A stretch of DNA of 64,000 bases from Sphagnum magellanicum (lineage: Eukaryota; Streptophyta; Sphagnopsida; Sphagnales; Sphagnaceae): positions 8,147,061 to 8,211,060 of the forward strand of contig CM038912.1 of the NCBI GenBank assembly GCA_021904315.1, written 5' to 3'. The stretch's first letter is position 1. Each line of letters opens with the position of its first letter. Below are positions 1 to 12,509 of this stretch, piece after piece. Made by a program: the position numbers and the translations under genes. The notes beneath the pieces were generated by a model that ran no database searches, was not told the origin of the DNA, and saw only the letters and a program-made list of their open reading frames with translations.

Positions 1-1174
1 TGTAACCTCCTCATCTCACCCAAGACCGACTTGTTATGCCTCAATGCTTCAAAAACATTTCCAGTGCCAGCCTCCCCCTTTGTTTGGATCATGGCAGCAC
101 TGTCAGCTATACGCATCAGTGCCTCCCCCAAATTGCAGCAACCACACACAAAGGGTATCCTGTAGTTGTGCTTGGTGATGTGATGTGCATCAACAGCTGG
201 TGTTCGGACTTTACTCTCATCAATGTAGTCCACACCAATGGCCTCCAAGATTTGAGTTGGAAAATACATTGTAATTAGAAGAGTCTGAAGAAATATAGCA
301 AAACAAAATATCATCAAAGGAAATGGTAGAAAAAAAAAGAAATAAAATGAAACAGCCACAGGTCTGTTGTTGTAAGTTAATACAACAGAAATACCTAGTA
401 CTAAGAAATAGTGGCCCAACTCATTATACATTTCATTCAATTTTGCTTATAATTGATAATTTTTTTTTTTTTTCTGAATATTTTAAAAATCTAGTAGTAT
501 GGTAAAAAAATAGAATTTCTTGCTCTTTCTAACATGAAGCACAGCTTTGTTTTTCTTAGAGCCTTGAGCTGTGTTTTGAAACCTAATAAAAACAAGCCAA
601 CCTTTCCTTAGGTGCTTTTGCTCGATTTAATATTCATATAAAAAAAAACCTGTTTTCTATTGTTGCTTTGTCAACAAAATGACCTATGCACATGCATCAA
701 GCGAAAGGAGGATAAAATCTGCAGGCTGGATACAAAGAATTCAAGTCCATCACTAAAATAACTATCATTCCACCAAGCAGTGCAAAGTACAAAAGGGGCA
801 ATTTTCCTCTTGCGAAGTGGTAAAGTAGCAGGTATGAGATCACGGCAAAAAATCACAGAGTGAACTCACCAATTCTTGCCTTTGCCATCACAGGTATGGA
901 GATGGCCTTCTTGATCTCCTTGATGAGCCCATGGTCACTCATCCTTGCCACCCCCTTCTGCCTGAATGTCAGCTGGCACTCCAGTGCCATCACTGCAACA
1001 GCTCCAGCCTCCTCTGCAATCTGAGCTTGCTCCATCCACATTCACCACATCCATGATCAATCCACCCCTCAACATCTGGGCCAGCCCCACCTTCACAGCA
1101 TAGGTTGCCTTCTTACTATTCTCTGATAACACCCCATTCCCATCCACTGCCACCACTCCATCACCTGTCTCCAT
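1..1174 (-). pseudogene. PDX1: PDX1 (pyridoxal 5'-phosphate synthase subunit) pseudogene, left copy, cut by window start
   Basis: PDX1 is the synthase subunit that makes vitamin B6 with the glutaminase PDX2. The N-terminal part (about 1174 down to 870) shows AVKVGLAQMLRGG and IMDVVN, then [21 protein letters not shown], and GVARMSD through [10 protein letters not shown]. These pieces lie in two alternating frames, so at least three frame changes break the exon. An intron with donor GTGAGT follows MAKARIG. The C-terminal exon (277 to 1) has [26 protein letters not shown] and TKGEAGTGN. The acceptor before QILEAIG is not a clear AG. The rest lies outside the window. Confidence 0.85.
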
Positions 1175-1560
1175 CTCTCCAATCCTTTAAGCTCTTGGCC
1201 TTCAAAACCCTGTCCAAAACAAATATTCACACCAAATCACATCAATTTGACACATGACAATCACAAAAAGCCAAGTGCCCAGAGCTTCAGCCTGCAAAAT
1301 GCATTATATCTTCATATTCATACAAAAGTATGCACATAATCTGCCATGTAAACTTTCTTTCCCACTGGAGATGATAGTGACAATGGAGAAGAATGCTTGT
1401 TACCACTCCTCCAGTCTAGATATCTATCAACATCACAATAGGTCATCGTGAGGTTCAGGGTTTATTAAACAGGTAACAAGAGGGTGTGTGGATGGGTGGC
1501 GAATCCAATGGCAATAAATGAAATCTTGAGATGAGCAATGAGAGGAAGGTTCAGGGTTCA

Positions 1561-1583
1561 GGGTTTAACTAAACCCTAAACCC
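1561..1583. repeat. Head-to-head telomere-like motif
   Basis: GGGTTTA, two bases, then TAAACCCTAAACCC: plant telomere-type units meeting head to head and able to form a 7-bp hairpin. GGTTCAGGG variants precede it. The same arrangement recurs in the right copy at about 63088-63110. It may be a decayed interstitial telomeric tract or simply paired telo-boxes. Confidence 0.6.
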
Positions 1584-2225
1584 AGGTGAACTGCATTCAT
1601 GACAAACATAGAGAAAAGAATGAAATGGCTCTCGTTACCAGGGAAAAATAAGATGAAGAAGGGGCACTCTTGTCACAGCAGATGGAAGATGACAGACCAG
1701 GCCGATTGCATCATCAACCGAAGCAAGGGCTGATGATCTCTTGGTAATGACATGCAAATGAGCAGAGGATTGCTTGAACCACCAGAGAATCCATTCAGTT
1801 GTTGCTATACTCCGAGAATTCAACTATCTATTCTCCTGACTATTCAACTGACTATTTCTTTGGATCGGGCTAGCAATCTTTAACGTTGGATGATGCAGAG
1901 AAAAGAGTGCGCGCATGTAAGCAGACCGACCATACCTACTCCATCCTTTTCAGATAACACAGACAGGTGTAGCAATCCATACCAAAAAAAACCTCCGCCG
2001 TTACACTTACTTCGCAAAACAAAAATCGAAACAATATAACCCGTTAAGGCACAAAACAAAAATCAAAGTCGAGAGCATCAAGCAACCAAACTGGGAAAAG
2101 TACCAGAAGAAGAATGTACCTATTCGGATAACGCTACCAAACACGAGTGCACGTCTCTCGAACCTCGATCCTTCTGCTTTCCTAGGTCAAAACAACAAAC
2201 GCATTCTTATCAAAAACACCACAAC

Positions 2226-2447
2226 TCAGACAATCGGCTGTTGCAAGCCAAAAATTTCCCTAAGAGACCCAGCCAAAGCAAAGCCAGAGGGACCGGGATT
2301 TTTCTCACCAATTCCACCGGCCTGCTGCTCCTGCAGCGGATTCGAAGCTCCATTGGCGCCGCTACTGCAAGCAAAGACGCGCAGAGGAGAGAGACGAAGA
2401 TAGAAGAAGAGAAACGCAAGAGACACAAAGCCGGAGCCTGATTTCAA
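2226..2447 (-). CDS. Unassigned 73-codon ORF with signal-peptide-like start, conserved in both repeat copies
   Basis: The ORF starts with Met, then has a hydrophobic stretch (LAFLFFYLRL) and a small-residue region that could be cut as a signal peptide, then a Gly/Pro-rich tail. The right copy (63752-63973) keeps the same length and frame with only a few amino-acid changes. I recognise no family. It could be the first exon of a secreted protein, a leader ORF upstream of PDX1 (same strand, about 1 kb upstream), or chance conservation from a recent duplication. Confidence 0.25.
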   Translation of the reverse strand: MKSGSGFVSLAFLFFYLRLSPLRVFACSSGANGASNPLQEQQAGGIGEKNPGPSGFALAGSLREIFGLQQPIV

Positions 2448-2474
2448 TCTCCTCCGTCCGATCCCGACCCGGAA

Positions 2475-5400
2475 TTTTCGTCACCGCCCGATGCCGTCCC
2501 CATCTTCTGTCACGTCTAGGTATCAAGGTGATGCTGGGCACAGTGAACCAGCACCCACCAGCGCACCATGAAGGATGGATGCGAAGTGGTCAGGAACCAG
2601 TTTTCTGTTGGGTTCCAGGTCCATAGCTAACCATGGTGGTTAGCTCAGTTGCTTTTTTTACTATATACCCGCTAACAACCTACAAGCGGGTTGTTAGAAG
2701 GTAGGTAATAAAAGCAGCCCTTACTTATGTATAGACAATCTACTTACCTAGTTGTGGCCTATTTTCCTACCTACCTACCTATATATGAGACCTATTTCTT
2801 AAAAAATTAGTTATCAAGGTGAAACCAAATATTAACTCAGTTGAGGTTCATCCACAACTGAGTAATAATGGAAATCCAGTGGATGGTGCGTTGGTGGTTC
2901 ACCGTGAACCATGATGCTTTGATTTGAGCTTCCTTCCTTAGTGACTATCATTTTTTTAGTTTTACTATATGTATTTTGTGGGTACAAAATACAAATACCA
3001 GTGTTGGGTGGTTCTTTACTTTTATGAAGAACCTCTGGTTTTTTTTACTAAAACATTAATTAGAACTCTTCTCAGTTCTGGATCCTCTTTAAAAAATATT
3101 GTGATTCTTGTTCCAGTTTTGATAGTATTAGTCTTCTTGTATCAGTTTCAATTAGTGTGGCCTGTTCCGTTGGCCCAACTGTTAATGGTAGACCTGCAAG
3201 TGTGACCACATTTTAAACTAATTTCTCCTTCCAAAACCTGGTTTTTTGGAATTTATTGAATTTTCAGCGGCAAAAATCACTTAAAAATCAATGTCTCCCA
3301 CATTTTGAATCCAAATCTTACCAAATAAATTCCATTAAATCCTGCTCGTCAAGATCTTTCCAACAGCATCAAAAGCACATTCCAATTCTTCCGAAATTTT
3401 CAGCTAGGATTTAGTTTAATTTTCAGTGAAGAAACCACTCAATATTCAAAAACTTTTACACTGCAAGTCCAAATGCCATGAAACCAAGCTGATGCACCCC
3501 TCCTCCTTGAGAGCTTTCCAAAGAGACCAAGAACACAATCCTAATTATCCCAGTTCGGTGGATCTCATAAGTACAAACAAAACAAAACAAACAAACAACC
3601 TTCCTTCATAGATAAATGTCAATTATAGTATATAGCCTAGGGTCAGTGTCCACAATGACAAAATGAATAATTATTTATTTTCAAAAAAATGATTCTGTTT
3701 TTAAATTTTGAAATCATTATTTTTTTCATCATCTATTATAATATTGTGATATGAGTAATGAAATTGTTCAGAGCATAGTGGATGATAATTATGATGATTT
3801 TCAACATGTCAACTTCATATTTTCACAAAATTTCATTTCGATATTTTGAGGACACCAATTGGACATTGCAATGGTTTGGTTCTTAGTGGTTCCATTTCCT
3901 CCAAGTGGCCCTGCCTTTGTTGGGCTGTTTGCTTGCCTGGACTTCTGTCCTTGCCCCTTGTTTCATTTTCTCTCCCTTTCTTGGGTGCTTTCTTTGTATA
4001 GAGTTTGGCAGGGTTTCATCACATTGCAATAATATGGTAACTTAGGGTCAGCTTCCACATTGACAAGACCAATAATTAATTTTTTTGGAAAAGTTAATTC
4101 ACTTTTTAAAATTTGAAAATAATTTGTGATTTACTATGATTAATGGGAGGAATCAAATTATTCAGATTGTGGCCTGTGATAATTATGATGCTTTTCCACA
4201 CCTCAGTTTCATATTTTTCAGTTAAAACATGAAATTGAGGTATGGAAAACCATAATAAATATCATTAAAATATGCTTAAAATATGAAATATCATTTTTGT
4301 TTCACTATTTTAGGGATTATTTAATGACAAAACTGACCCTAGGGTAAAGTACTCACCAATATTGAATTGATATCTCAAAATGAAGATAATAGTTCAATGA
4401 CAAACTTGGAATTGAACTATTATCTTTACTTTTGGTCTTTAATATCTCACATGGAATAAGATATCAAAGTGGGCAAGGGAATAAAAATGGGGCTAGTTCC
4501 CAAATTGGTATTGTTCCACAAAGAATGATGGAAGCTTGCATCTGGTGAAGCATATTTGAAACTTTGATGAAAGTGAATATGACTAAAAATGTGGGGTGCT
4601 TTTGGACCTTTCATTCAATTAGTGGATGATGTGGAAATTTTGGTAGGATCATATAATAGTTTTATTTTTTATTTTCAATTCTTTTCCACAATCATTGTAA
4701 ACATGTTGAAAATCATGCATGGATGACACAATAATTCACCAATCAATTTGCACTCATAAAACTCATTTGTGACAATGTGTTCAATACAATATATATTTTG
4801 TTTAATTGCTACTCAAATGAAATTCATAGCTCCTACATGAACATATTCTCAGCCTTCCTTGAAATCATACTTCTCCAAAACCCAGATGTTCATGGGTGCT
4901 TAAGTTAAGATGTATTTCAAAATGTTAATAAATGCTTAAAGTGGAAAGATGAAATTTAAGATTCACCTTAAGGCTTAATGGTTGAATTGATCACATGAAA
5001 TATTATGACCAAAAAAATTGGTGGAATTGGTAACTAAATAAAATCTTTTTACTTTTACAACTCATCAATGGGATCCCAAAAATCCTCTGACATGAGCCTT
5101 TGTATTTTTTTGGCTATGTTTTTTGTTGTTCAAGATTAAATTGGTTGTTTGCTATGGGTTTTTGTTTTTCTGTGAAAGAGCATTTAAACTATTTTGGTTT
5201 GTTTTTAGAGGTTGTAATAATGTTGGGGACTTCGGTGCACTAATAAATGGGTGAACATTATAATTGTTCCTTGATAGTTTCATCTAGATATATATAGTAA
5301 GACTTCCATTAATCAACTTATATTGTGTGATAATCATTCAAAATGTGGGTATGCAACCTTTTGGAATAACTCTTATGGTGAGTGTATTATATATGAGAAG

Positions 5401-5670
5401 GATATTAAGGGCATTCAACCTAGAATTGGGGGTAAAATTTTGGCTTGAATTTGGAACCAATGTGTGACCAATGATACCTAGACTTTTTTGTACCATGTAG
5501 TCTACATTCATATCAAAGTCATCCTACCCTCAAATAACCTAAGCATGTTGAGGGTTTCATCATTTGAAATGACTCCATTTGAAACTAGCATAAAGGCTAG
5601 AGCCACTATGTAATGTACAACTTTGGTCCTTGTGGTGACCATTCTACTACTTAAATGTCTTGAGCTTCAA
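2475..5670. other. AT-rich intergenic DNA, no gene recognised
   Basis: All reading frames are short and none resembles a known protein. It contains a 9-bp perfect hairpin at 2672-2697 (arms CTAACAACC and GGTTGTTAG), a CTAC microsatellite near 2760-2782, and AT-rich filler. Similar GTAG/CTAC sequence recurs at 51980-52080. Confidence 0.6.
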
Positions 5671-5890
5671 CTTTTTATAACTTGGACATTAGAATTGAAA
5701 GACAATTAATATCCTCTGGTGAGCATTGTTGGAGTGTTAGTGTTGAAAAAAAGAACGAAATATCATAGAGGATCTTGGTGTTGTAAGATGAAGGAGGTAA
5801 ACTAGTGGTGAAGATGGTTTCTTGCTTCTTTGAAATTGTGGGTAAAAACTTAACAAGGACTAGTGAAACACACAAAATTCTTTTATTAGG

Positions 5891-6105
5891 ACAAGTTTTG
5901 ATGGTGGAGGACATGAACAACACATTGTGTAAAATAGTAGAACATATAAATTATTTGCGTGTTAAGCAGGACGAATCTTGATGGTGGATGACACAAACCA
6001 TGTGCAATGTGCAAAATAACAAAACATATAATTTTGTTGTATTGTGTAGTAAGATAAGTTTTTATGGTGGAGGACATGAAATGTGAAATGCACAAAATCA
6101 CACAT
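5891..6105. repeat. Imperfect tandem repeat, three units of about 80-83 bp
   Basis: The phrase GATGGTGGAGGACATGAA or a close variant recurs at about 5900, 5980 and 6063, each time preceded by an A-rich/AAGTTTT segment and followed by CACAAA-type sequence. The two short minus-strand ORFs here (both containing MSSTIKT) arise from this repeat and are not genes. Confidence 0.7.
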
Positions 6106-8190
6106 GGCTCCATCAAGAGGCTCCAAATGAAGTTTGCTTGGGGGGTTATTAATTGTCTTCCATTTTATTTTGATTTTGGTCCAAACAATTGTGATAGGTA
6201 ATTTGTATTCTTAAACGAAATGGACTCGTTGCAGTTATTTGAACATCTACTTTCAATATTAAGCCTTCTAACTTGAATTAAGGTTCAACATGGACACTTG
6301 GAAATAAAACACAAATAGTTTGTTTCGTCATGTTGTGATCTCTCAAACTTTAAAGGACATTTAAGTGAGCAATGTTAAAGTTAGTTTGTTTTGTCATGCA
6401 TCGACTTGATTTCAGATTGTTTGGAGCTATGGTGTGGAAGCTATTGGTTGTTGAATAATTTTCTCAGTGAAAATTAAATAAAATTGAAACTGCAAATTGT
6501 ATCAGAATATGGGGGTGTCCTTGGTGTTGTTGGAGAGCCCTTGGAGAATCAGATTTAATAGATTTTATTTCATAATTTTCAGAGGTGAGGTGTGGAAGAT
6601 ATTGATTTTTGAGTGATTTTTGTTCTGAAAATTCAAACAAATTGCAAAAAATGGGTTTGAAAGGAAAAATAAGTTGAGCCTTCAATGTGTTTACATTACT
6701 GGACTTAGACATTTTCAATTCTGAAAATGTGAAAACTAAAAAATATGTTCACACTAGTGAACATTATTACATAACATGATTTTTATACTAGTTTTTTTAT
6801 TAAAATTTCAGTGTCACTGAACAATGGACAAATATTTTCTCAATTAGATCAAACTAATCGTCTATGTCATAAATTTCAGTCATGGCTTTTAACTAAGATG
6901 ATTGAAACTACTAATTGATATGACAATATTAAAATTTTAATAATAATAATAATATATTAAAATTCTAAATTGGACTACCTATGGACAAATCCAAAGTTGC
7001 ATTAAAACAATGGGCCAAACTCCAAATTTATAATATTATTATATAAATTATGTAATTATAATAACTAATCACATATCAAATACAAATGTAATAATTAATG
7101 TTCATTGATGTATTAATAATAGTGATGTAGTTATATTAATTATTATAGTTTATTGCAATTTATATAATCACAATAAGTTTTTAATTTTATGTGTCTACTA
7201 ATAAAATTAATGTGATACAACAAGAATGCGAGAACACAAAGCAAACATGTCAAATGAATTCATGAAATGACATGAACATAGGCCAAAAAAAGTGACAAAA
7301 ACAAATAGTGATAAACACAAGATGAAAAAATGAAATGACATGAACCTAAGTCAACAAAAAGTTGGAAAAACTAAAAGTGCAAAAACATGAGTTACAAGAA
7401 ATATAGAAGTTGAGTGAAAAATGCATAACTAAATTTCACATGAAAAATATTGAAAACCAAAATAGGTAAGAATTGCATGAAGGATGTTATAAAGTAGGTT
7501 GCAAACATGTGAAAAACACAAGAAGGATGCAAGATGCACAAATAACAAAGCAAATAGAAGAGTGTTAAGTGGTTGTTTGACAACCATTTCAAAGGGAATA
7601 CTGCAACACAACGAAAGCTCGGATTTAAGCAAAGATGAATAATGGACTTGTGTGCTCTCACATAAGAAACGATCTCGTCAATGAATGATTGCTCATGAAT
7701 GAAAGAAGGAACGTTCTAACGAGTTTGCTTTTGTAGTTTATTTATTTATTTAATTTTATTTTGCTAGATAGTTTCTCTAGTCCTAGAAGATTTAATATAG
7801 GGGTAGTAAACCATCAATTTTGGTTTTCTACTACCTTCAAGTAGGTTACCTTCATCCCACTAGGATTAACAGTCATTTCAATGTCATTTCTAGTTATTTA
7901 TTTTATTATTCTGAATGTTCAACAATTTCTAGTTGATGTTTTATGAAATATTATGCTTGTGATTGATAATCAACACTTCTTTTTCAAATATTTATTTATT
8001 AATTTTATTTTATTTTGACAATTTCCTTTAAAAAATTTCAACATTTGGAGAATAACTATGCAAAAGACACATTGAGTTGTGTTCTTTGGATTCATCTTAG
8101 AGTTTGTGGCTTCAAGCAATCTATGGAATGACATTATCATGTGATTCAAAAGTATTATTATATTCCAGGTTCATTATTTAAAAAATCAAA
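6106..8190. other. AT-rich intergenic DNA with degenerate short repeats
   Basis: No gene is recognised. A roughly 70-bp phrase (GGTGTGGAAG..TATTG..TTGA..) occurs at about 6430 and again at about 6590. A phrase containing GAAATGACATGAAC recurs at about 7265 and 7335. 6900-7200 is nearly pure A/T. Confidence 0.5.
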
Positions 8191-8660
8191 TACCCTTTCA
8201 AAACCTCTACCTCCTTTTATCATTGTCTTTGTCTCCTCCTCGGAACTACCTTGCTCCATTCCCCACTAAGGCAAAACCTTTACTACTAGTTTGCAAATAC
8301 CCTTTCAAAATCTCGATCACCTTTGCCATTATCTTTATCTTTTTCTAGCATACCCTCCCTTTCAAAGTGAAGTTTAAAATTAAAAATTAAAGATTTGTCT
8401 AATTAAATTAGAATACATTCCATAATTAAAAAAAAGTTATAAACTTCCACCTTCTTTACCATTAGTTTTATCTTTTTTTTATATAAGTGAAGCTAAATGA
8501 TCATAAAATTAAAAACTAAAATTTAATTTAACTATTAGAGTACATTCCATAATATTTAAAAATGATTATAAAATTAATAAACCTCGATTTCCTTTATCAT
8601 TATTCTTAGCTCTTTCTCACATTTTCAAAATGAAGCTTAAAATTAAAAAATTGACTAATA
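8190..8660. repeat. Imperfect tandem repeat, four units of about 100-140 bp
   Basis: A C/T-rich phrase (CCTTTATCATTATCTTTATCT-like, after AAACCTC) begins at about 8208, 8310, 8445 and 8585. The later units also share AAGTGAAG(T/C)TTAAAATTAAA and ACATTCCATAAT. The units are well diverged. Confidence 0.6.
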
Positions 8661-11600
8661 AAAAAAAGTCTTACTCTAAGTTTGGCACTACCATAACTAA
8701 GATTTCAAACTTGAAAAATGAGGGTTGGTGATGACCCAAGATCATAGAGTTCTTGTGGCTCTTGAACACTTTCAATGGAATTGCCATAGCAAAAGATATT
8801 GTAAGGAAAATTCATCTTTGGGTACACTTGAAATGGATTTATATGAACTGTAGTTTCTAGCTATAGAATGTACCCAAAGATGGATTTGCAAATTGCAATC
8901 CAAGTGACATTCTTTCAACCCTTGTTATGTCATTTCTACTGTATTGGAAATCTAACCAAACTTAGTTTATAAATTCTATTATATCGTAAATATTGTCAAA
9001 TTATTTGGAAAATTCTCAAATTCAATTTCAGACTTGAAAAGTACACTTGATGCTCAACTTAAGAAAGGATAGTCTGGACTAATCAAGAATGTAAAATCCG
9101 ATTGTAAAGCAGTTAGGAAAATTCCAGGTGCATTTGAAGGGCACTCTATTTTGGAGTTAGTGAATATCAGATCTTGTTTACCAGGGCATCCTAGGCCCCT
9201 TATTTCAGGGAAAGCCACACCCTGAGGCTTTACCACACAAATTTTGCTCACTACTTAATAACACAAGGCAGAATTGTGGATGGCTGCTTTGTCAGGTGTG
9301 CCCATATTCAACACGGCATTTGACCCTTATTACCTCCCATGGGGGCCTCCCTTTTAAGGACCAACATGTCTGGGGGATAATCAACAGTCCACAACCCATT
9401 TTCTAGTAGGTACCAGCCCGTGCAATGCGTACCTCCAGTGCCCAAATGGGTCTTAAGACAGACCCTTCACATATATATGAAAACATGTAAAGCCCGAGGG
9501 AGAGGGCATTATCAAAATAAGGATGGGCCAGGTGAGAGAGTCGAGCACAAGCCTGATTTCAATAATGCTTTTGCTTGCAAGCTTTACATGGCATAACAAG
9601 TGTAGCAACCTTTGGGGAGTGGGGGCTTCATAATTTTCAGGTCTACCTCCACCAAACACTGACATGACACACACCATATTTCACAATGATAGCTATCAAG
9701 GGTGCAACATTGTCAGCAGCAATAATCTGCAGTAAGGAAGGGAGCAGCAACTTAAATTACAATGTACAGAGAGTACCTGATATTCTGCAATGTAAACAAT
9801 CTGTAGCATTGAAAGCAGCTTTCTTTTCTCACTCAAGCGCTTCCAAATCCCACGGGTACGCTGTCAAGAATGGAGGAGTGAATCAAAATCTTGACAATTT
9901 GAACAAAAGAAGGTTGATTTGAATGATCTAAACAAAATCAATACATTTGAACAAAACAAATCTCAACAATTTGGGGGAAGGAAAAACGTGACATGATATA
10001 ACAACTTAACATGAAACAACAAGAAAAATTCACAAGCAAGCACAGCAAAAATAACGCAAAAATTGTCACAAGTCGTATTTTTCAAGGCACTTGATTAATG
10101 CTATTATTAAATTTTAATTTAGTCCCAAGCAACTTTTTGCAAATGGTATAAAATTCCAAATAGGATTGTGTGTCGCTTAAGGAAATGAAATAAAGGCGTC
10201 AAATAATCAAAGGTCATGCCATGATATACATTATTTCTATTTAGTTTTTAAATTATAGGTACATTTCAAATTAGATTATTGGTGGTAAATAATTGACCTC
10301 TATTACTTCATAGGAATAAAAAATTGCAACCAAACCAAAGATTACAAAAGAAAGAAAGAAATGTAACATCTAGCAAATTAATTAGAATAAATATTTGAAA
10401 TAAATGAAGTTATCAAACAATGGGCCTCCCATTACCTACTTTTAGAGCTTTAAGTTCAAGCCTTCTAGATTAGTTTTAAATTATTAAGTTTTTATAGATG
10501 TGTTTGAAGACCACCTATTTCCAACCATAAGGAAGTCCCATTTGCATTATGTTAAAAACATCACCGAAGTGTTGTGTAAGTATATTGTTTTTGATATATC
10601 TTAGGGTAAGGATATATACAAAATTTTAATTTATTTATCCAAGGGGTAAAGGTATATTATGTTTTTTTTCATTAGGGTAAAGCCTAGTTAAACAAATTTT
10701 ATAATTTTTGGTACATGGCTAAGGTTTGGGTACCCCGTATCGTACACCCCTAGCTAGGGTTTTTAAAGAGTAAAGAAAAAGTAAATAATTTTTTAATTTA
10801 ATAAAGGACAATCTTTTCCACATTTTGGAATTTATTTAGACAACTTTCATAGGCCTAAATTTAATGGGACAATGCACACATGTGATGTCGAATTACAATA
10901 ATAAATTTGCATAAAAATATTTCAAATTTTTATTCCTAAATGTTCATAAAATGAGAGGCCATTGAGATCAATTTGAACAACATGTCACTTGCCCTACTAA
11001 ATATAAATGTAAATTTAAAAATCAAAATCTACCATATCAACATAGTGATTTAACATGGATGAAATTCCTCCATAAATTACATTTAAAACGAAAGATGATC
11101 ATCATACAAATGATTTGATTTTCATCCACATGACTAACAACATCTACGTTAAATCTTGATTTCATCCATGTAGCCTGTGTTCAGGGTGACATGAAATGGG
11201 GTTCAAAATCTACACAAGTTAATATCACAAAAGACACATGCAAAGTTGAATATCTTTTGCAAGGCACCAAATCTTCCCTCCCCCATCTGCTGCAAGTCTG
11301 TAAGTTTGTAAGTTTGTAGCGATACGCTAAGTGGACAAAACCATCTTAAAGTGACCTGGCTACTTGCGTGCTGTTTCATGGACACGAACCCACTCCACTC
11401 CATTTGGCATACCCTCCTGCACACGTGACCCATCTATGTTAGTTAGTTGACATGAAATTCCTGACTGATCGTATTAGAAGACACTCAAGATCCAATCTTT
11501 TGGACAGGAATGGGAGAGTGGGTATGGAAGGCAATCGCAGATCCAGCAACAGAAGCTGAAATTTCAAACAAACAAAATGTAAAATGCATATGTGAAATCT

Positions 11601-11850
11601 TCAGAAATTGTGAACATTGGAAATACTGCATACCCAGGCTAATAGTGGCACTGGGAGAACCTACCTTTGTGCGAAGTATAGCTGTTGCAAAGTAACCTTT
11701 CTTCTCACCTCCTGCCAGCCAAAAAAAAAAAAAGAAAGGCAAATCTCAAATCTATCACTACTGTTTTCAGACTGAATACCCACGACAGCGAGCTTTTTTA
11801 CTTTTGTTCCCATGACTATATAGATACCAACTATGTATGCAAGTCTTTCT
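8661..11850. other. Intergenic DNA, no gene recognised
   Basis: 9270-9700 is less AT-rich than its surroundings but shows no frame resembling a known protein on either strand. 10080-11160 is again AT-rich. A short GTAAGTTT repeat lies at about 11298-11317. The last few hundred bases may include the 3' end of the neighbouring sucrose-phosphate phosphatase gene, but I could not place a terminal exon. Confidence 0.5.
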
Positions 11851-12452
11851 TCAAAGAGTTCTGAGGACCAGAGCTGCTATGGATCGGAGAGAGAGAAGTC
11901 TGGCTTTACCAGCTGAGATCTGCCATGAATGCCAAGTGACGAGAAAGATTTCATCTGCCAGCTTCTGCTCTTGTATACAATCGATCCAGGTGCGAAGCTT
12001 GTTATCCTTCATGATCCCGTACTTTGGTTGGGCAGAACTCACAGAGTCTAACAGGCTTTGCTCCACTCCCCAGGGGTACAACATTGTTGACCCTCTAGCC
12101 TATTAACACAGAACTCCAACTTTTGTGGCTTGAGTTGGAATGGAATATATATCCTCTGGAACATATATCAGGATGGAACACACCTCCATGACAAAAATCT
12201 TTGAAAAGAGCTTTAAATACATCTGACTGTATGCAGCATTGATTTTCAAAACATGGTACTGAACTTTGTTGTACAATTGAAGGGAGGGTCCAGAGTTCTG
12301 GGAAGTTGGACACAGAAATTCACAACACTCACAATAACTCTTGTTAGTCGTTGGAAGGTTTCTGCATTGTTTGGCACTTCAGCATTAATCCACTTCTCAA
12401 ACAAAGTGTTGAATTCAACCACCTCCCTTTGAGCACAACCGTGCATTGCTGG
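11851..12452 (-). pseudogene. SPP: Exons for the C-terminal domain of sucrose-phosphate phosphatase, downstream of an in-frame stop
   Basis: An exon at 12452-12333 (120 nt, phase 0, AG before and GTGAGT after) encodes REVVEFNTLFEKW..AEVPNNAE, matching the start of the plant S6PP C-terminal domain. A later block (about 12084-11851) has PWGVEQSLLDS, KLRTW and LVTWHSWQISAG, which also match that domain; FHPD-type sequence lies between. These exons follow the TGA that ends the catalytic part, so they are translated only if an alternative splice removes that stop. The gene end is not resolved. Confidence 0.65.
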
Positions 12453-12509
12453 CTGCCCATTTCTTCACTCTGATGATAATATAGGCGAGTCAATGCCATT
12501 CAGTCCCAT

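Larger units (their letters stand above)
1..2474. repeat. Left copy of a >=2.47-kb direct repeat (partner 61531-64000)
   Basis: Base for base this stretch matches 61531-64000 in the same orientation, with only scattered substitutions and small indels (about 2 percent difference in the part compared by eye). Both copies are cut by the window edges, so the true length is unknown. The copies are about 61.53 kb apart. Each contains a PDX1 pseudogene, a telomere-like head-to-head motif near 1561-1583, and a conserved 73-codon minus-strand ORF near the end. A segmental or tandem duplication explains this better than a transposon, because no terminal repeats or target duplications are visible. Confidence 0.95.

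Noticed and set aside
5675..6116. Two minus-strand ORFs sharing MSSTIKT
   Set aside because: The similarity comes from an 80-bp tandem repeat in DNA, not from a protein family.
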